Shown piece after piece: positions 9,693 to 18,942 of a stretch of 64,000 nt of DNA; positions within the stretch are counted from its first letter, which is position 1, and every line of letters begins with the position of its first letter. The notes below the pieces were generated by a model. The model made no database searches and had not been told where the DNA came from. It was given only the letters and a program-made list of their open reading frames with translations. The position numbers and the translations under genes were made by a program. The stretch comes from Ostreococcus mediterraneus (taxonomy: Eukaryota; Chlorophyta; Mamiellophyceae; Mamiellales; Bathycoccaceae): positions 106,957 through 170,956 of the forward strand of contig WMKK01000013.1 of assembly GCA_012295225.1 (NCBI GenBank). Reading direction: 5' to 3'.

Positions 9693-12245
9693 ATGGTGGA
9701 CGCCGATGCGCGCAGGGCGGAGTCCTTAAAGGCGCGAAGCGCGGCGGCGGTGCGCGAGGCGGTCGGACGTGGGCGTAAACGCGCGAAACGTGGGTTGCGG
9801 CAAGATGATGATGACGATGATGATGTCGCCCATGGTGATGACAAAACAACGTCGACCGCGGTGGATGACGCCGGGCGTGTGGGGTATTTCGCGGATGCCG
9901 ATACGATTGCATCGCGTGCGCGTGAGATTGCGACGCGGTTGAACGTGCCGTTGCCGATGTGGAACGGGACTGGCGCGAATGCGACGGATGTCGTGACGAG
10001 CGTCGGCGCGTGCGGAGCGACGGGGAAAACCGACGCAGAGGAACGCGAGATCGACGAAGACGAATGGGATGACGTGGCGATGGATGATTATGGGTTGTAC
10101 GTGGCCGATGGTGGCGGCGCAGAGGAGGATGCGGTGACGTTGCGGGATGATAACGACGAGGACGAGACAGAGACAAAGACAAAGACAAAGACAAAGAAGA
10201 AACCATCGCGACGTTTGACGGATGACGAGCGCACGGGGCTGTTATCGACGCATCACACGCATGTGATGTGTTTGATTGCTCGAGGGCGATTGGTGAGCGC
10301 GGCGACGGGGAGTAGGTTGTTACAAGCGTTGACGGCGTCGTGCGCGCCCAAGCGGTTGGTTGAGACGACGACGACGTCGAGGACTATTGAAGTTCATGCG
10401 TTGTCGTCGTTAGTGGATTGGTTTGCAGGCGCTGTGGCGATGCCTATAGTAATAGATGATGATGATGATGACGATGATGATGATGAGACGACGCGAGGGG
10501 TGGTGTGTGAAAAATTGATGGTAAATGACGCAAAACGACGCCGGCGAGCGTTTCGCGTGGCGGCGCATCGCGCCGGGAAAACATCTTGGGGAAGCGCTTA
10601 TGGTATAGCGTCGCGACTCTCACTGGCGTGGTCTAGTCGCGGACAACTGGAAATCGATGAAGAGTCGTGTGCGGCATTGTTTGCGGCGTTGTGTCAGGGA
10701 TTGGGATTGACGTGCCGCATCATCGCGTCGCTCGAGCCAGTGCCCATTCGCGCGAGCGCGGGGCGTCTGGAATCTCTCGGCGTGCTCGCAAATGCGAGGG
10801 TTAAACCGATCGTGTCCACACACGCGGTGACAGGGAAGAGTAGCGACGATGATGGATGCGTTCGTCACTGGTGCGAGGTACTTTGCGCGCGACACGGCGT
10901 GGAGGGTGACGTACAGGGCAACACTCGATGGGTCTCTGTCGCCCCGCGCATTCGAGGTTCAACCGATGACGTCAACATCATTTTAGGCAACCGTAAGCGC
11001 GGTTCTACCGCCGACGCATCCTCGTCTATGCCATACGTCATGGCGTTTCATAGTAATTTAGGCGCGCGTGATGTCACGCGCAAGTACGCTCTGGCATTTT
11101 CGCAAGCGTTGCACCATCGTACGCCAGATTGGAAATGGTGGGAACGCATCACATCATATGTCGAGCGCATCAATCGCGATGCCATGGCGCACGACTATCC
11201 ACCCGAAGTCCGTGCGTGCATAGAAGCCGCGAACGCTACGGAGTTGTTCGAGATGGATACGAGAAGCGCCAAGGAGCGCGTGCCCGGGACGATGTCGGAA
11301 ATCAAAAACCACCCGCTCTGGGTGGTCGATCGATTCCTTTCTCGTTCACAAATCATCCACCCTCGCCATCCTGTAAAAGGATTCATCGCTGGTGAAGCCG
11401 TGTTTCCGCGGTCTTGCGTCAAAGAACTCAAGAGTGCCGAGCGATGGAAGAGTGAATGCAGACGTCGCGTCACGGATGAAAGCCTCGACGCGCCCATCCG
11501 CAAGGTGCACAGTCGAGCGTTACAAGCGCGCGTCAAAGCTCTCACGCGCACTCGTGAGGCGTGGTTCGCAGCTAAATCTGAAGGCTCCAAAGAGCGCCTA
11601 GAATCTGAAGAATGGCGCATCACCATGAGCGCCGCGGAAGATTGCCCAGCAGATCCATCTGCCGTCGTCGGCGACATCGCGCTCTACGGCGAATGGCAAA
11701 CCGAACCGTGGACGCCGCCCGCCGCCGTGGGCGGTATCGTGCCCAAAAACGATCGCGGGAACGTCGACTTGTACGGCAACGCGTTGCCTCCTCCGGGCAC
11801 GGTACACGTCACCCTCGCGCGCATTTCGAAAACCGCACGCGCGATGAATATTGATTACGCGCCTGCGCTCGTGGGCTTTGAGTACAAGGCGGGCGGCAAG
11901 ACGCTTCCGGTGTTCAACGGCGTCGTCATCTGCGAAGAATTCAAGGAGGAATTACTCAAACAGCACGAGCTCGCTGAAGAAGCTCGTGCGGTGGCGCTTG
12001 AGGCGAAATTATACAAGGATGCGTGCTTGAAATGGCGCTTGTTACTCGGCGCGATGTGGACTCGAGCGGCGCTGCGCGAAGAATTCCAACCGACGCTCGC
12101 CGAACCCGCGGTCGATCATACCGCAGCGCGAATCGCGGCCGCAAAAGCCATGAACGACGGCGTCGTAGATATTTCCACGAGTAGCGTGGTTGTTGAACCG
12201 CTCGCGAAGACGCTCGGTGCACAAGCCGTTGTCGAAGAACTCTAA
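9693..12245 (+). CDS. RAD4: XPC/Rad4 nucleotide-excision-repair damage sensor
   Basis: The protein is 850 residues from 9693, or 880 if the Arg/Cys-rich upstream ATG at 9603 is used. The first ~170 residues are acidic and disordered. The middle is a transglutaminase-like fold (ESCAALFAALCQGLGLTCRI, and VRHWCEVLC where a TGase His would sit). The C-terminus has the three beta-hairpin DNA-binding domains: FEMDTRSAKERVPGTMSEIK and NHPLWVVDRFLSRSQIIHP (BHD1), TEPWTPPAAVGGIVPKNDRG and NVDLYGNALPPPGTVH (BHD2), and PALVGFEYKAGGKTLPVFNG with VVICEEF (BHD3). These are diagnostic for XPC/Rad4, the protein that recognises helix distortion and starts global-genome repair. A short Asp repeat encoded by a gat/gac tract lies near 10455. 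Confidence 0.95.
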   Translation: MVDADARRAESLKARSAAAVREAVGRGRKRAKRGLRQDDDDDDDVAHGDDKTTSTAVDDAGRVGYFADADTIASRAREIATRLNVPLPMWNGTGANATDVVTSVGACGATGKTDAEEREIDEDEWDDVAMDDYGLYVADGGGAEEDAVTLRDDNDEDETETKTKTKTKKKPSRRLTDDERTGLLSTHHTHVMCLIARGRLVSAATGSRLLQALTASCAPKRLVETTTTSRTIEVHALSSLVDWFAGAVAMPIVIDDDDDDDDDDETTRGVVCEKLMVNDAKRRRRAFRVAAHRAGKTSWGSAYGIASRLSLAWSSRGQLEIDEESCAALFAALCQGLGLTCRIIASLEPVPIRASAGRLESLGVLANARVKPIVSTHAVTGKSSDDDGCVRHWCEVLCARHGVEGDVQGNTRWVSVAPRIRGSTDDVNIILGNRKRGSTADASSSMPYVMAFHSNLGARDVTRKYALAFSQALHHRTPDWKWWERITSYVERINRDAMAHDYPPEVRACIEAANATELFEMDTRSAKERVPGTMSEIKNHPLWVVDRFLSRSQIIHPRHPVKGFIAGEAVFPRSCVKELKSAERWKSECRRRVTDESLDAPIRKVHSRALQARVKALTRTREAWFAAKSEGSKERLESEEWRITMSAAEDCPADPSAVVGDIALYGEWQTEPWTPPAAVGGIVPKNDRGNVDLYGNALPPPGTVHVTLARISKTARAMNIDYAPALVGFEYKAGGKTLPVFNGVVICEEFKEELLKQHELAEEARAVALEAKLYKDACLKWRLLLGAMWTRAALREEFQPTLAEPAVDHTAARIAAAKAMNDGVVDISTSSVVVEPLAKTLGAQAVVEEL

Positions 12246-12326
12246 ATAGGAACGCTAGGACTTTATTGTCGTCAAAACTCGACGCGTACGCGCGCACGCG
12301 CGCTGCGTGCGTGACGCCAACATCAC

Positions 12327-13451
12327 ATGGCGAGCACCGCCCGACGCTGTCCCGTCGGAACATCGGATGCCATTCGCACGTCATGCTCGTGTGATCCTTC
12401 TCTCGGGCGCGTCGTGTTGTTCTACGCCTACGTGCCAGTCGCTCGTCCAAAAGAGCTCGGCGACGCCATTCTCAAAGCGTTTTCAAGGACGGCGCTCACT
12501 GGGAAGATTAGAATTGCCCGGGAAGGAATCAATTGCACCGCAGCGGGCGATGTTGATACCATCGATGCCTTTGTGGCGTACATGACATCGATCAAGGAGC
12601 TCGGGCTCGAGGACAAGTGCGGCGACGACGACTTTTGGAAACGCGAGCTCGGCTGCGCGCACGCGTTCGCGACGTTATCCGTACGTGTAGTGGATGAGAT
12701 CGTGCCATTTGGTGCGCGAGAGCTTGATCCAAATACCGTCAGTGAAGAGTGTGTGGATGCGCTGACGCCTGAGGCGTGGCATGCGGCGTTGAAACAGATG
12801 CAGACGCTCGGCGTCAACTCAGGGACGTCCTTGCTCGACGTGCGGAATTTTTACGAAAGCCGCATAGGGCACTTTGAAGGGTCAACATTGGCCCCAATTC
12901 GTCGATTTTCGCAAATTAAGGAATATTTACAGCGCGACGGCGTGCTCGAGCAGCACGTGACGGGAAAAGAAATGTTTATTTTTTGTACTGGCGGCGTGCG
13001 ATGCGAAAAGGTAGCTGCCTACTTGACTCGACAGCTCCCGCCAGAAAAGCGCCCGAAAGCGGTGCACAAACTTGATGGTGGTATCGTGGCGTACAGTAAG
13101 CGCATTGGCAGTGAGGAAAGTTTATTTAAAGGATCAAACTACGTATTCGATGCGCGCGGTTCAGTGAAAATAACCAACGACACGCCGGCGACGAGTTGGT
13201 GCGATGGATGCCAAAAGCCATCGACGCGTTTGGGTAAATGCGCTGGGCGTTTGTGTCATTACGTCATCATCACGTGTGAACAATGCCCAGACGATGCGAC
13301 GTATTGTTGTGCATCATGCCGCGAGCAAACTGAGGAGGCAAAGGGATTGGAAAAATTCAAGAGACGACCGTGCGAATGCGACTGTTTCGAGGCTCGCGAG
13401 CGTCGATGCGCGCCGCCGCCAACGCCAACGCCAACGCCAACGCCAGTGTAA
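12327..13451 (+). CDS. Rhodanese-domain protein, TrhO/UPF0176-TSTD2 type
   Basis: This 374-residue protein has the three-part build of the UPF0176 family. An N-terminal acylphosphatase-like domain (VVLFYAYVPVARPKELGDAI ... GKIRIAREGINCTAAG) is followed by a rhodanese domain with active-site loop MFIFCTGGVRCEKVAAYL and the LDGGIVAYSKR turn, and then a Cys-rich C-terminal segment with several CxxC pairs (WCDGCQ, CEQCPDDATYCCASC). Bacterial TrhO hydroxylates tRNA U34; the animal relative is TSTD2. The function in algae is not known. The end has six CCAACG units encoding a Pro-Thr tail. It is tail-to-tail with the acetylglutamate kinase gene, 45 bases away, so their 3' ends must overlap. Confidence 0.85.
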   Translation: MASTARRCPVGTSDAIRTSCSCDPSLGRVVLFYAYVPVARPKELGDAILKAFSRTALTGKIRIAREGINCTAAGDVDTIDAFVAYMTSIKELGLEDKCGDDDFWKRELGCAHAFATLSVRVVDEIVPFGARELDPNTVSEECVDALTPEAWHAALKQMQTLGVNSGTSLLDVRNFYESRIGHFEGSTLAPIRRFSQIKEYLQRDGVLEQHVTGKEMFIFCTGGVRCEKVAAYLTRQLPPEKRPKAVHKLDGGIVAYSKRIGSEESLFKGSNYVFDARGSVKITNDTPATSWCDGCQKPSTRLGKCAGRLCHYVIITCEQCPDDATYCCASCREQTEEAKGLEKFKRRPCECDCFEARERRCAPPPTPTPTPTPV

Positions 13452-13495
13452 AATAGATAGCATAGTTGTATTATTAGCGTATCATTGGTATTAAA

Positions 13496-14754
13496 TCAGT
13501 TGGTGATCACCGTGCCGACGCCTTGGTCGGTTAAGATTTCAAGCAACAACGAGTGCTTGGCGCGTCCGTCGATGATGTGCGCGCTCTTCACCCCATTGTT
13601 CACCGCCGTGGTGCAGCACTGCACCTTGGGGATCATACCGCCCGCAATAGTACCCGCAGCGATGGAAGCCTCCGTCTCCGCCATGGTGAGCTCGCGAATT
13701 AACGTTGAAGGATCGTCTTTATCCGTACACACTCCTGGAACGTCAGTCATCAAAATCAACTTCTCCGCCCCGAGCGTAGCCGCAATCGCCCCCGCCGCGG
13801 TATCAGCATTCACATTCAACGCTTGGCCATTCTTATCCATCGCCACGGTGGCAACCACGGGAATGTAACCTCCGTTGACCAAGTTCTTAATCACCGTCGC
13901 GTCCACCTTGGTGACGCGCCCAACAAATCCCAACTCTTCGCTCTTAATCTCCCCTCGTAATAAATTCCCATCCTTGCCGCAAATTCCAACAGCCTTACCC
14001 CCAGCACAAGAAATTAAACTCACAATCGACTTGTTCACCTTGCCCGTGAGCACCTGCTCGACAATTTCCATCGTCGCCGCATCCGTCACGCGCAACCCAT
14101 TCAAAAACTTAGCCTCGATGCCAACCTTCTCCAACATGGCGTTAATTTCCGGCCCACCACCGTGCACGAGCACGGGACGAATGCCAACCGTGCTAAGCAA
14201 CACCACATCACGAATCACTGCGGCCTTTAATTCCTCAGATTTCATCGCAGCGCCGCCGTACTTCACCACAACCGTCTGACCGGCAAAGCGTTGCAAATAC
14301 GGCAACGCCTCTGAGAGCACCTTGACGCGCATTTGATTATCAGCCTCTTGCGCAGCGTTCGCCGCACGAACGAGCACCTGAAACAAACCATACAGATACG
14401 AGGTCGATGTCGCGTCAGTCCGCGCGATCGACGATGCGCACACGACGACGACGACGCGCGACGAAACCTTTCAAACGTTTGTTTTGTTTTGCCCTCAACG
14501 CCAGCACAACAATCACGCAATCGCGCGCACGCACGCGACGCCGACGCCGACGCTGACGTCAAACCTCGCGTACGCGCGCCGACCACGCGATGCGCGCGCG
14601 CACGAAATGATCTCGCGCCCGATCGCGCGCGCATACGCACCGTGTTCGCGCGCACGCGGTTGACAGCACCAACGACGCGTCGCGCGCGCGTGTCGCGTCG
14701 CGTCACCACCGGCGACGCGCGCGTCGACGCAATCGTCGCACAGAGAGATGCCAT
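13496..14754 (-). CDS. NAGK: Plastid acetylglutamate kinase (two exons)
   Basis: Exon 1 is 14641-14754 and exon 2 is 13496-14377; the 263-base intron begins GTGCGT, has ACTGAC near its 3' end and closes TTTCAG. The spliced product is 331 residues. Exon 1 gives a Ser/Arg/Ala-rich transit peptide ([17 protein letters not shown]...). Exon 2 carries the amino-acid-kinase fold: [53 protein letters not shown] and [11 protein letters not shown]. It phosphorylates N-acetylglutamate, the controlled step of arginine synthesis; plant enzymes are regulated by PII. The exon 1 donor was picked because it keeps the frame and matches other introns in the window; the kinase exon is certain. Confidence 0.92.
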
Positions 14755-14888
14755 GAATATCGTGTGTGTCGTGTATATAACGCGCGCGCGGTTCGGGTGG
14801 CGCGACGACGGGCGACGCGTGCGAACGAATGACGGCACGACTGCGCGCGTGCGCTTTTTCACGCGTCATTCGTCCGCACACGTTTCAC

Positions 14889-15851
14889 ATGGGCCGCGAC
14901 GCCCCGCGCGCGACGATTCCCTCGCGCACGCTGGAAGAATACGCGCACGAAATTATGTCGCACGCATCGGCGTGTGCGTCGGCGACGTCGGCGCGCGATG
15001 CGACGGGAAAGAACGCGGAGCAATCGTTGGTGCTCGTGCGCAGCTGGTGCGCCGATGCGCGCGTGTTTCTGCTCGTATTCCCGTCGGCGCACGCCCAACG
15101 GCGCGCGCTCGGGCGGGCGTCGATGTATTTGGAAGATCCAGAGACCCTGGGGGTCGTCGCGAGCGCGCTGCCGAGCGGTGCGCGCGGTGGGGTGGCGAAT
15201 TACAGCGGGCACAATATGCGCGTGTCGGCGCTGTGTCGCTTTATCGACGCGTGCGGCGGCGTCGACGCGTGTTGGGAGGAGGAACGCGAGCTCATGCGAG
15301 CGCTGATAATGCATGGGATCATTACTCACGATGTGCGCACGGGGACGTGCGTGGCGGCGCGTGATGTGGGCAAGTATAGGCATAAAGGTGAGGCGTGCGT
15401 GGTCGCCGTGCAGGCGAGCGGCGACGCGCGAGAAGTCAAGGATGCGTTGATTCATGAAGCCATGCACGGGTTATGGTACGCCAGAAGCGCGTATGCGGAG
15501 CAGTGTTATGCGTATTATGCGAGTGATGCGCTCGATGCGCGCGAGAGGGCGATTTGGGTGGATTTTTTAAGGGAATTGAGGTACGCGACAGAGGATGAGG
15601 AAGTCGTGGTGAATGAGTTTCAGGCGTACATGGCGACCGAGACGCAAATGTTTGGCGGCGGCGGCAATGGTGGTGGATCGGGGGCGACGAAGAAAGGTGG
15701 TGGTAAAAAGTCTGGATCGTCCTCATCGTCGTCGATTGATGCGCTCACGGCGATGCAAGTAAAATTCGCCGAGTGGGCGCGAAACGTCGTCGCCGACGAA
15801 GACGCTCGCGCGCTACGGTGCGGCGAAACCAAAGCCGTGTTTGTGCGATAG
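14889..15851 (+). CDS. Unknown protein with an HExxH zincin-like motif
   Basis: I do not recognise this 320-residue protein. It has an LIHEAMHGLWYA segment with H189-E190-x-x-H193 (bases 15453-15467) and, 50 residues later, VVVNEFQAYMATE, whose Glu243 could be a third zinc ligand as in gluzincins. Between them lie several Tyr/Cys/Trp positions (QCYAYYASDAL, AIWVDFLREL). The N-terminal part is Ala/Arg-rich but has regular helices; a Gly/Ser/Lys low-complexity loop lies at ~256-280. An in-frame ATG at 14829 would add 20 residues. It is divergent from acetylglutamate kinase with a spacer of 134 bases. A peptidase role is inferred from the motif alone. Confidence 0.7.
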   Translation: MGRDAPRATIPSRTLEEYAHEIMSHASACASATSARDATGKNAEQSLVLVRSWCADARVFLLVFPSAHAQRRALGRASMYLEDPETLGVVASALPSGARGGVANYSGHNMRVSALCRFIDACGGVDACWEEERELMRALIMHGIITHDVRTGTCVAARDVGKYRHKGEACVVAVQASGDAREVKDALIHEAMHGLWYARSAYAEQCYAYYASDALDARERAIWVDFLRELRYATEDEEVVVNEFQAYMATETQMFGGGGNGGGSGATKKGGGKKSGSSSSSSIDALTAMQVKFAEWARNVVADEDARALRCGETKAVFVR

Positions 15852-16024
15852 ATAGATAGATACGTAGCGTACCTAGACAGACAACTTTAATTAATAAATG
15901 TATCACGAATGAAATTACAACATGAAGACGCCGCCACCGCGGTCGCACACGCAACCGTTACAGGGGCGCGTCGAAAGAATTAAAGACAAAAGCGCCGACT
16001 CGGGTCAACTTTTCCCCGACCCAC

Positions 16025-16525
16025 TCACGCACGCACTTGTTGCGACGCAGAGTACGCATTCTCGCCCCAGCTCGGACGCGATGACATCCCACCAGGCGTC
16101 GTCGTCGTCCGACGTCGCGCCTCAGCGTCAAACGCGTGCGCGAACGCCCCCGCGCCGGCGTCCTCGGCGTCGTCGCCCGCCTCTGGCGTGAACAGCACCT
16201 CGCCTTCGTTAATCGTTCGCGGAATCACCACGCCCGCGCGCTGACCAAAGAACGCGCCGGACGATGAATCCTCCGCCTTATCATACGCATACCCCGGTAC
16301 GCGCAGGTGTTTGGGCGGATTAAACCCGCACAACCCCCACGGACGCTCCCCCGACGCCTCCGCGCGCGCGCGAACCTCGCGCGCCTGCTCGGGACAATTA
16401 AACGCGCTCTTATAATACGAATCCGAATGCACCATCCCGTTCGCATCACCACCGGCAAAGCATAACGTACCATCATGCTCGTCGTCCAACGTCGCCGGTA
16501 ACCGAATCTCACACTCGCTCGCCAT
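16025..16525 (-). CDS. Unknown 166-residue protein
   Basis: No family was recognised. The central part is Trp/Pro/Gly-rich (ASGERPWGLCGFNPPKHLRV, PGYAYDKAED), and it has a Cys in FNCPEQAREV. The C-terminal third is Ala/Asp/Arg-rich and probably disordered. Its ATG at 16525 is clear and no alternative start lies upstream. It is tail-to-tail with the HExxH gene, about 170 bases apart. Codon use is normal for this window, and the ordered middle suggests a real gene. Confidence 0.6.
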   Translation of the reverse strand: MASECEIRLPATLDDEHDGTLCFAGGDANGMVHSDSYYKSAFNCPEQAREVRARAEASGERPWGLCGFNPPKHLRVPGYAYDKAEDSSSGAFFGQRAGVVIPRTINEGEVLFTPEAGDDAEDAGAGAFAHAFDAEARRRTTTTPGGMSSRPSWGENAYSASQQVRA

Positions 16526-16704
16526 GTCTCGTCAATCACACTCCCCGCCGCTTTATCCACACAAACAAGATGCGCTCGTGTCTTCACGAATGAATCAACC
16601 CGCGCGTCTTTTACGACGATCCAAAACTGTCTCGGCGCGAACGAACGCGTCGAGTAAAAATTAAATAACTGTTCTCGGCGACGACGACGACGACGCGTGA
16701 CCTG

Positions 16705-16977
16705 ATGGGCGACGACGACGACGGGCGCGAGAGGCGTGTGCCGGAATGGCGATCCGCGTCAGCACGCCCACACACCGGGGGGTTCTTGGTGGAGAACGCG
16801 CGCGCGTTCATGGCGATGCGGTGCGTCGAATACGCGCGTCGCATGCGATCTCGGAAACGTCACGTACGTGTGCTGCGGTGGTGTATTCACCATATAGGGG
16901 GCGTGAATCGTCTATGTTCACGTGAATATGAGTTTGGCGAACACTGTAGATTTGGCGTGCTGAGAGACACGTTTTAG
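16705..16977 (+). CDS. Possible small gene in the 16526-17067 gap
   Basis: The 542-base gap between two minus-strand genes holds one plus-strand ORF of 90 codons, starting MGDDDDGRERRVPEW and containing GGFLVENARAFMAMRCVEYA. The first 50 residues look protein-like, the last 30 less so. A GTACGT sequence occurs inside near 16864 and might be a splice donor, but no ACTRAC branch point follows. It may equally be part of a promoter or 3' region. Confidence 0.25.
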   Translation: MGDDDDGRERRVPEWRSASARPHTGGFLVENARAFMAMRCVEYARRMRSRKRHVRVLRWCIHHIGGVNRLCSREYEFGEHCRFGVLRDTF

Positions 16978-17067
16978 TCTTGTACTATCGATAGTATGTG
17001 GTTATTGAGATGTAAACATGTCACGAAGGTGCGGCACACGGGCGACAGAGGACGACACGGCGACACG

Positions 17068-18750
17068 TTAAGGCTTCCATGCGCGCGCGAGCGACGCGGA
17101 CATTTCTGCGGCGAGCATCCATTGCACGGAGCCGATGCCAAAGCCGCTGGACGTGGACGTGGCGGCGATGGCTCGCGCGGAGCCGGCGGCCCAACGATCT
17201 TTGATGGGTATCGAGCACTGTATAACGTCAAACTCGCGGTGGAATTGGGTTAAGAGAGTGCTCATGGGCGGGTTCGGGCACTGCCCGGTGCGCTTCGCTT
17301 GGGCGGCTTGGACCATGACGGCGCCGTTTTGTTGATACACGCGAACGCGAATCATATCAGAGTTACCACCGCCAGCGATGACAAATATCCATTGCGCTTC
17401 TTGCGCCGTAGCGGTGAAAGAGGTGTAGCGCTCTGGAGCGAGCATGCGAATGCATTGACCTTTGAACCAGTCCTTGCCACACATTCCGCCCGATTGGAAA
17501 ATCACGCGACGAACGTCGAGATCCATGCCCCAGGTGCCCGCGTCGTACATTTTCCACGTCGTAAGAAACGCGCTGTTCGGGAACGTGTGGCTCATTTGCT
17601 TCGGTTTAGTATCACCGCGCATGCCAATAGTATATTGAAGTGCGTGAGCGCTCATTTTATAGCCCACATTCGTCGTCGCTCGTGAGTTGTGCCAATCAGC
17701 GCTGATGTCGTGCGACGCGATGGCGCACTCAGTGCCGAAACAGGCGTGTCCGAAAGGCAGCAACTTTTGACCAATCTTGTACGCCTTGAGCGTCGTACCT
17801 TCGAGAATAACCTCAAGGTGCACCATCTTGACTTCATTTGCAAGGTATGGATCGACGACGGCAACGATGTGGCGCGCCTTTACGCGCGTCTCGGCGAATT
17901 GCTTGTCCCGGGCCGCCATACCGCGCCCCGAAGGACCTTTAACATCGCCATATTTGATGGTAATACCGCTTCTGATATTTACCAGACGTGCATCATTACC
18001 TTCGCCCAATACCGCCATGTTGGGTAGCTCTGGGATGTCTTCCAAAAGCATTTTGTCGTCCCACGTCGACTCAACCATGTCCGACGGACACTCGGTGTCG
18101 CACGTGCCGTACACGTAGCTGACGGTATTCGGATTGTCTTCTCGTGTTAACACGCGGTTGAAATATTCACCGTACTTTTGCGCACAATTCGCCTTGGCTT
18201 TTGCCAGCGGTATCGATGCATCTTTTCCGATTTCGTACCTCCATTCGCCAGTTTCGGCGTTTTTCAACGCAAACCCGTACTCAAAATTGACGTCCCCGTT
18301 TGTCGTCACTCGCCAGATGCGCTCTTCACTCGGAAGCACCACGCGCTCCATCTGGATCGCATCCGACTCTTCAAAAAACGAATCCGAACCATAGTTGTGA
18401 CGCACGACGTGCCCAATCGGCGCGCCAGACAACATGAAATCCGCGAGCGACTCCTTCAAATCCCCCGGCAAGCATTGCGTATGCAAGTCAAACGTCACCG
18501 TCGGCGCCATGTTCGTCGGCGCCGGCGCTAACAGCACGCCGTTCTTCGGAATCCAATCCCCGATGCGCGCGCGCGCGTCCGCGGAGGACGCGAGCGCGGC
18601 GCCACCGCACAAAACGACCGCTGTGGCGCCCAACACCAACTTCGTGCGTCGGCCGATCGACGTCGTCGGACGATCGCCGCCGCCGTCGACGCCGCCGTGC
18701 GCGATCAAAGGAGATCGCTCATTGCGCGCGTTCGACGTTCGTATCTTCAT
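17068..18750 (-). CDS. Type II membrane protein with shared Cys-containing ectodomain
   Basis: This 560-residue protein begins MKIRTSNARNERSPLI, followed by a basic stretch and one membrane helix (KLVLGATAVVLCGGAALAS, ~residues 41-59), so the bulk should be outside the cytosol. The next ~150 residues (VTFDLHTQCLPGDL ... NFEYGFALKNAETGEWRYEI ... YGEYFNRVL ... YGTCDTECP) resemble the matching region of the gene at 62219-63688. The remainder is beta-rich with paired Cys (GHACFGTECAIASHD, QSGGMCGKDWFKGQC) and no known family that I recognise. The frame is open upstream to 19146, but those residues lie in the promoter shared with ZW10. A role at the cell surface or in the endomembranes is inferred. 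Confidence 0.75.
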   Translation of the reverse strand: MKIRTSNARNERSPLIAHGGVDGGGDRPTTSIGRRTKLVLGATAVVLCGGAALASSADARARIGDWIPKNGVLLAPAPTNMAPTVTFDLHTQCLPGDLKESLADFMLSGAPIGHVVRHNYGSDSFFEESDAIQMERVVLPSEERIWRVTTNGDVNFEYGFALKNAETGEWRYEIGKDASIPLAKAKANCAQKYGEYFNRVLTREDNPNTVSYVYGTCDTECPSDMVESTWDDKMLLEDIPELPNMAVLGEGNDARLVNIRSGITIKYGDVKGPSGRGMAARDKQFAETRVKARHIVAVVDPYLANEVKMVHLEVILEGTTLKAYKIGQKLLPFGHACFGTECAIASHDISADWHNSRATTNVGYKMSAHALQYTIGMRGDTKPKQMSHTFPNSAFLTTWKMYDAGTWGMDLDVRRVIFQSGGMCGKDWFKGQCIRMLAPERYTSFTATAQEAQWIFVIAGGGNSDMIRVRVYQQNGAVMVQAAQAKRTGQCPNPPMSTLLTQFHREFDVIQCSIPIKDRWAAGSARAIAATSTSSGFGIGSVQWMLAAEMSASLARAWKP

Positions 18751-18942
18751 CGTGAGCCGTTCGCGTCGAGCGATGCCGCGCAGAGCGCGGCGCGCAGAGC
18801 GCCGCGACGTCGACGCAACGACGACGCCTCGTCGAAACCCGACTTCATATTCCATGCAGTATAATCCCATATACGTTAGAAAACACACGTCGGTCCAGGG
18901 TATAAACACGCACGAGTGCATAGTATAAACCCATAACCCTGT

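Noticed and set aside
14333-15364. A 343-codon plus-strand ORF rich in Arg
   Set aside because: It overlaps acetylglutamate kinase exons and the HExxH gene in another frame and is mostly Arg/Ala without order, typical of antisense reading of GC-rich genes.
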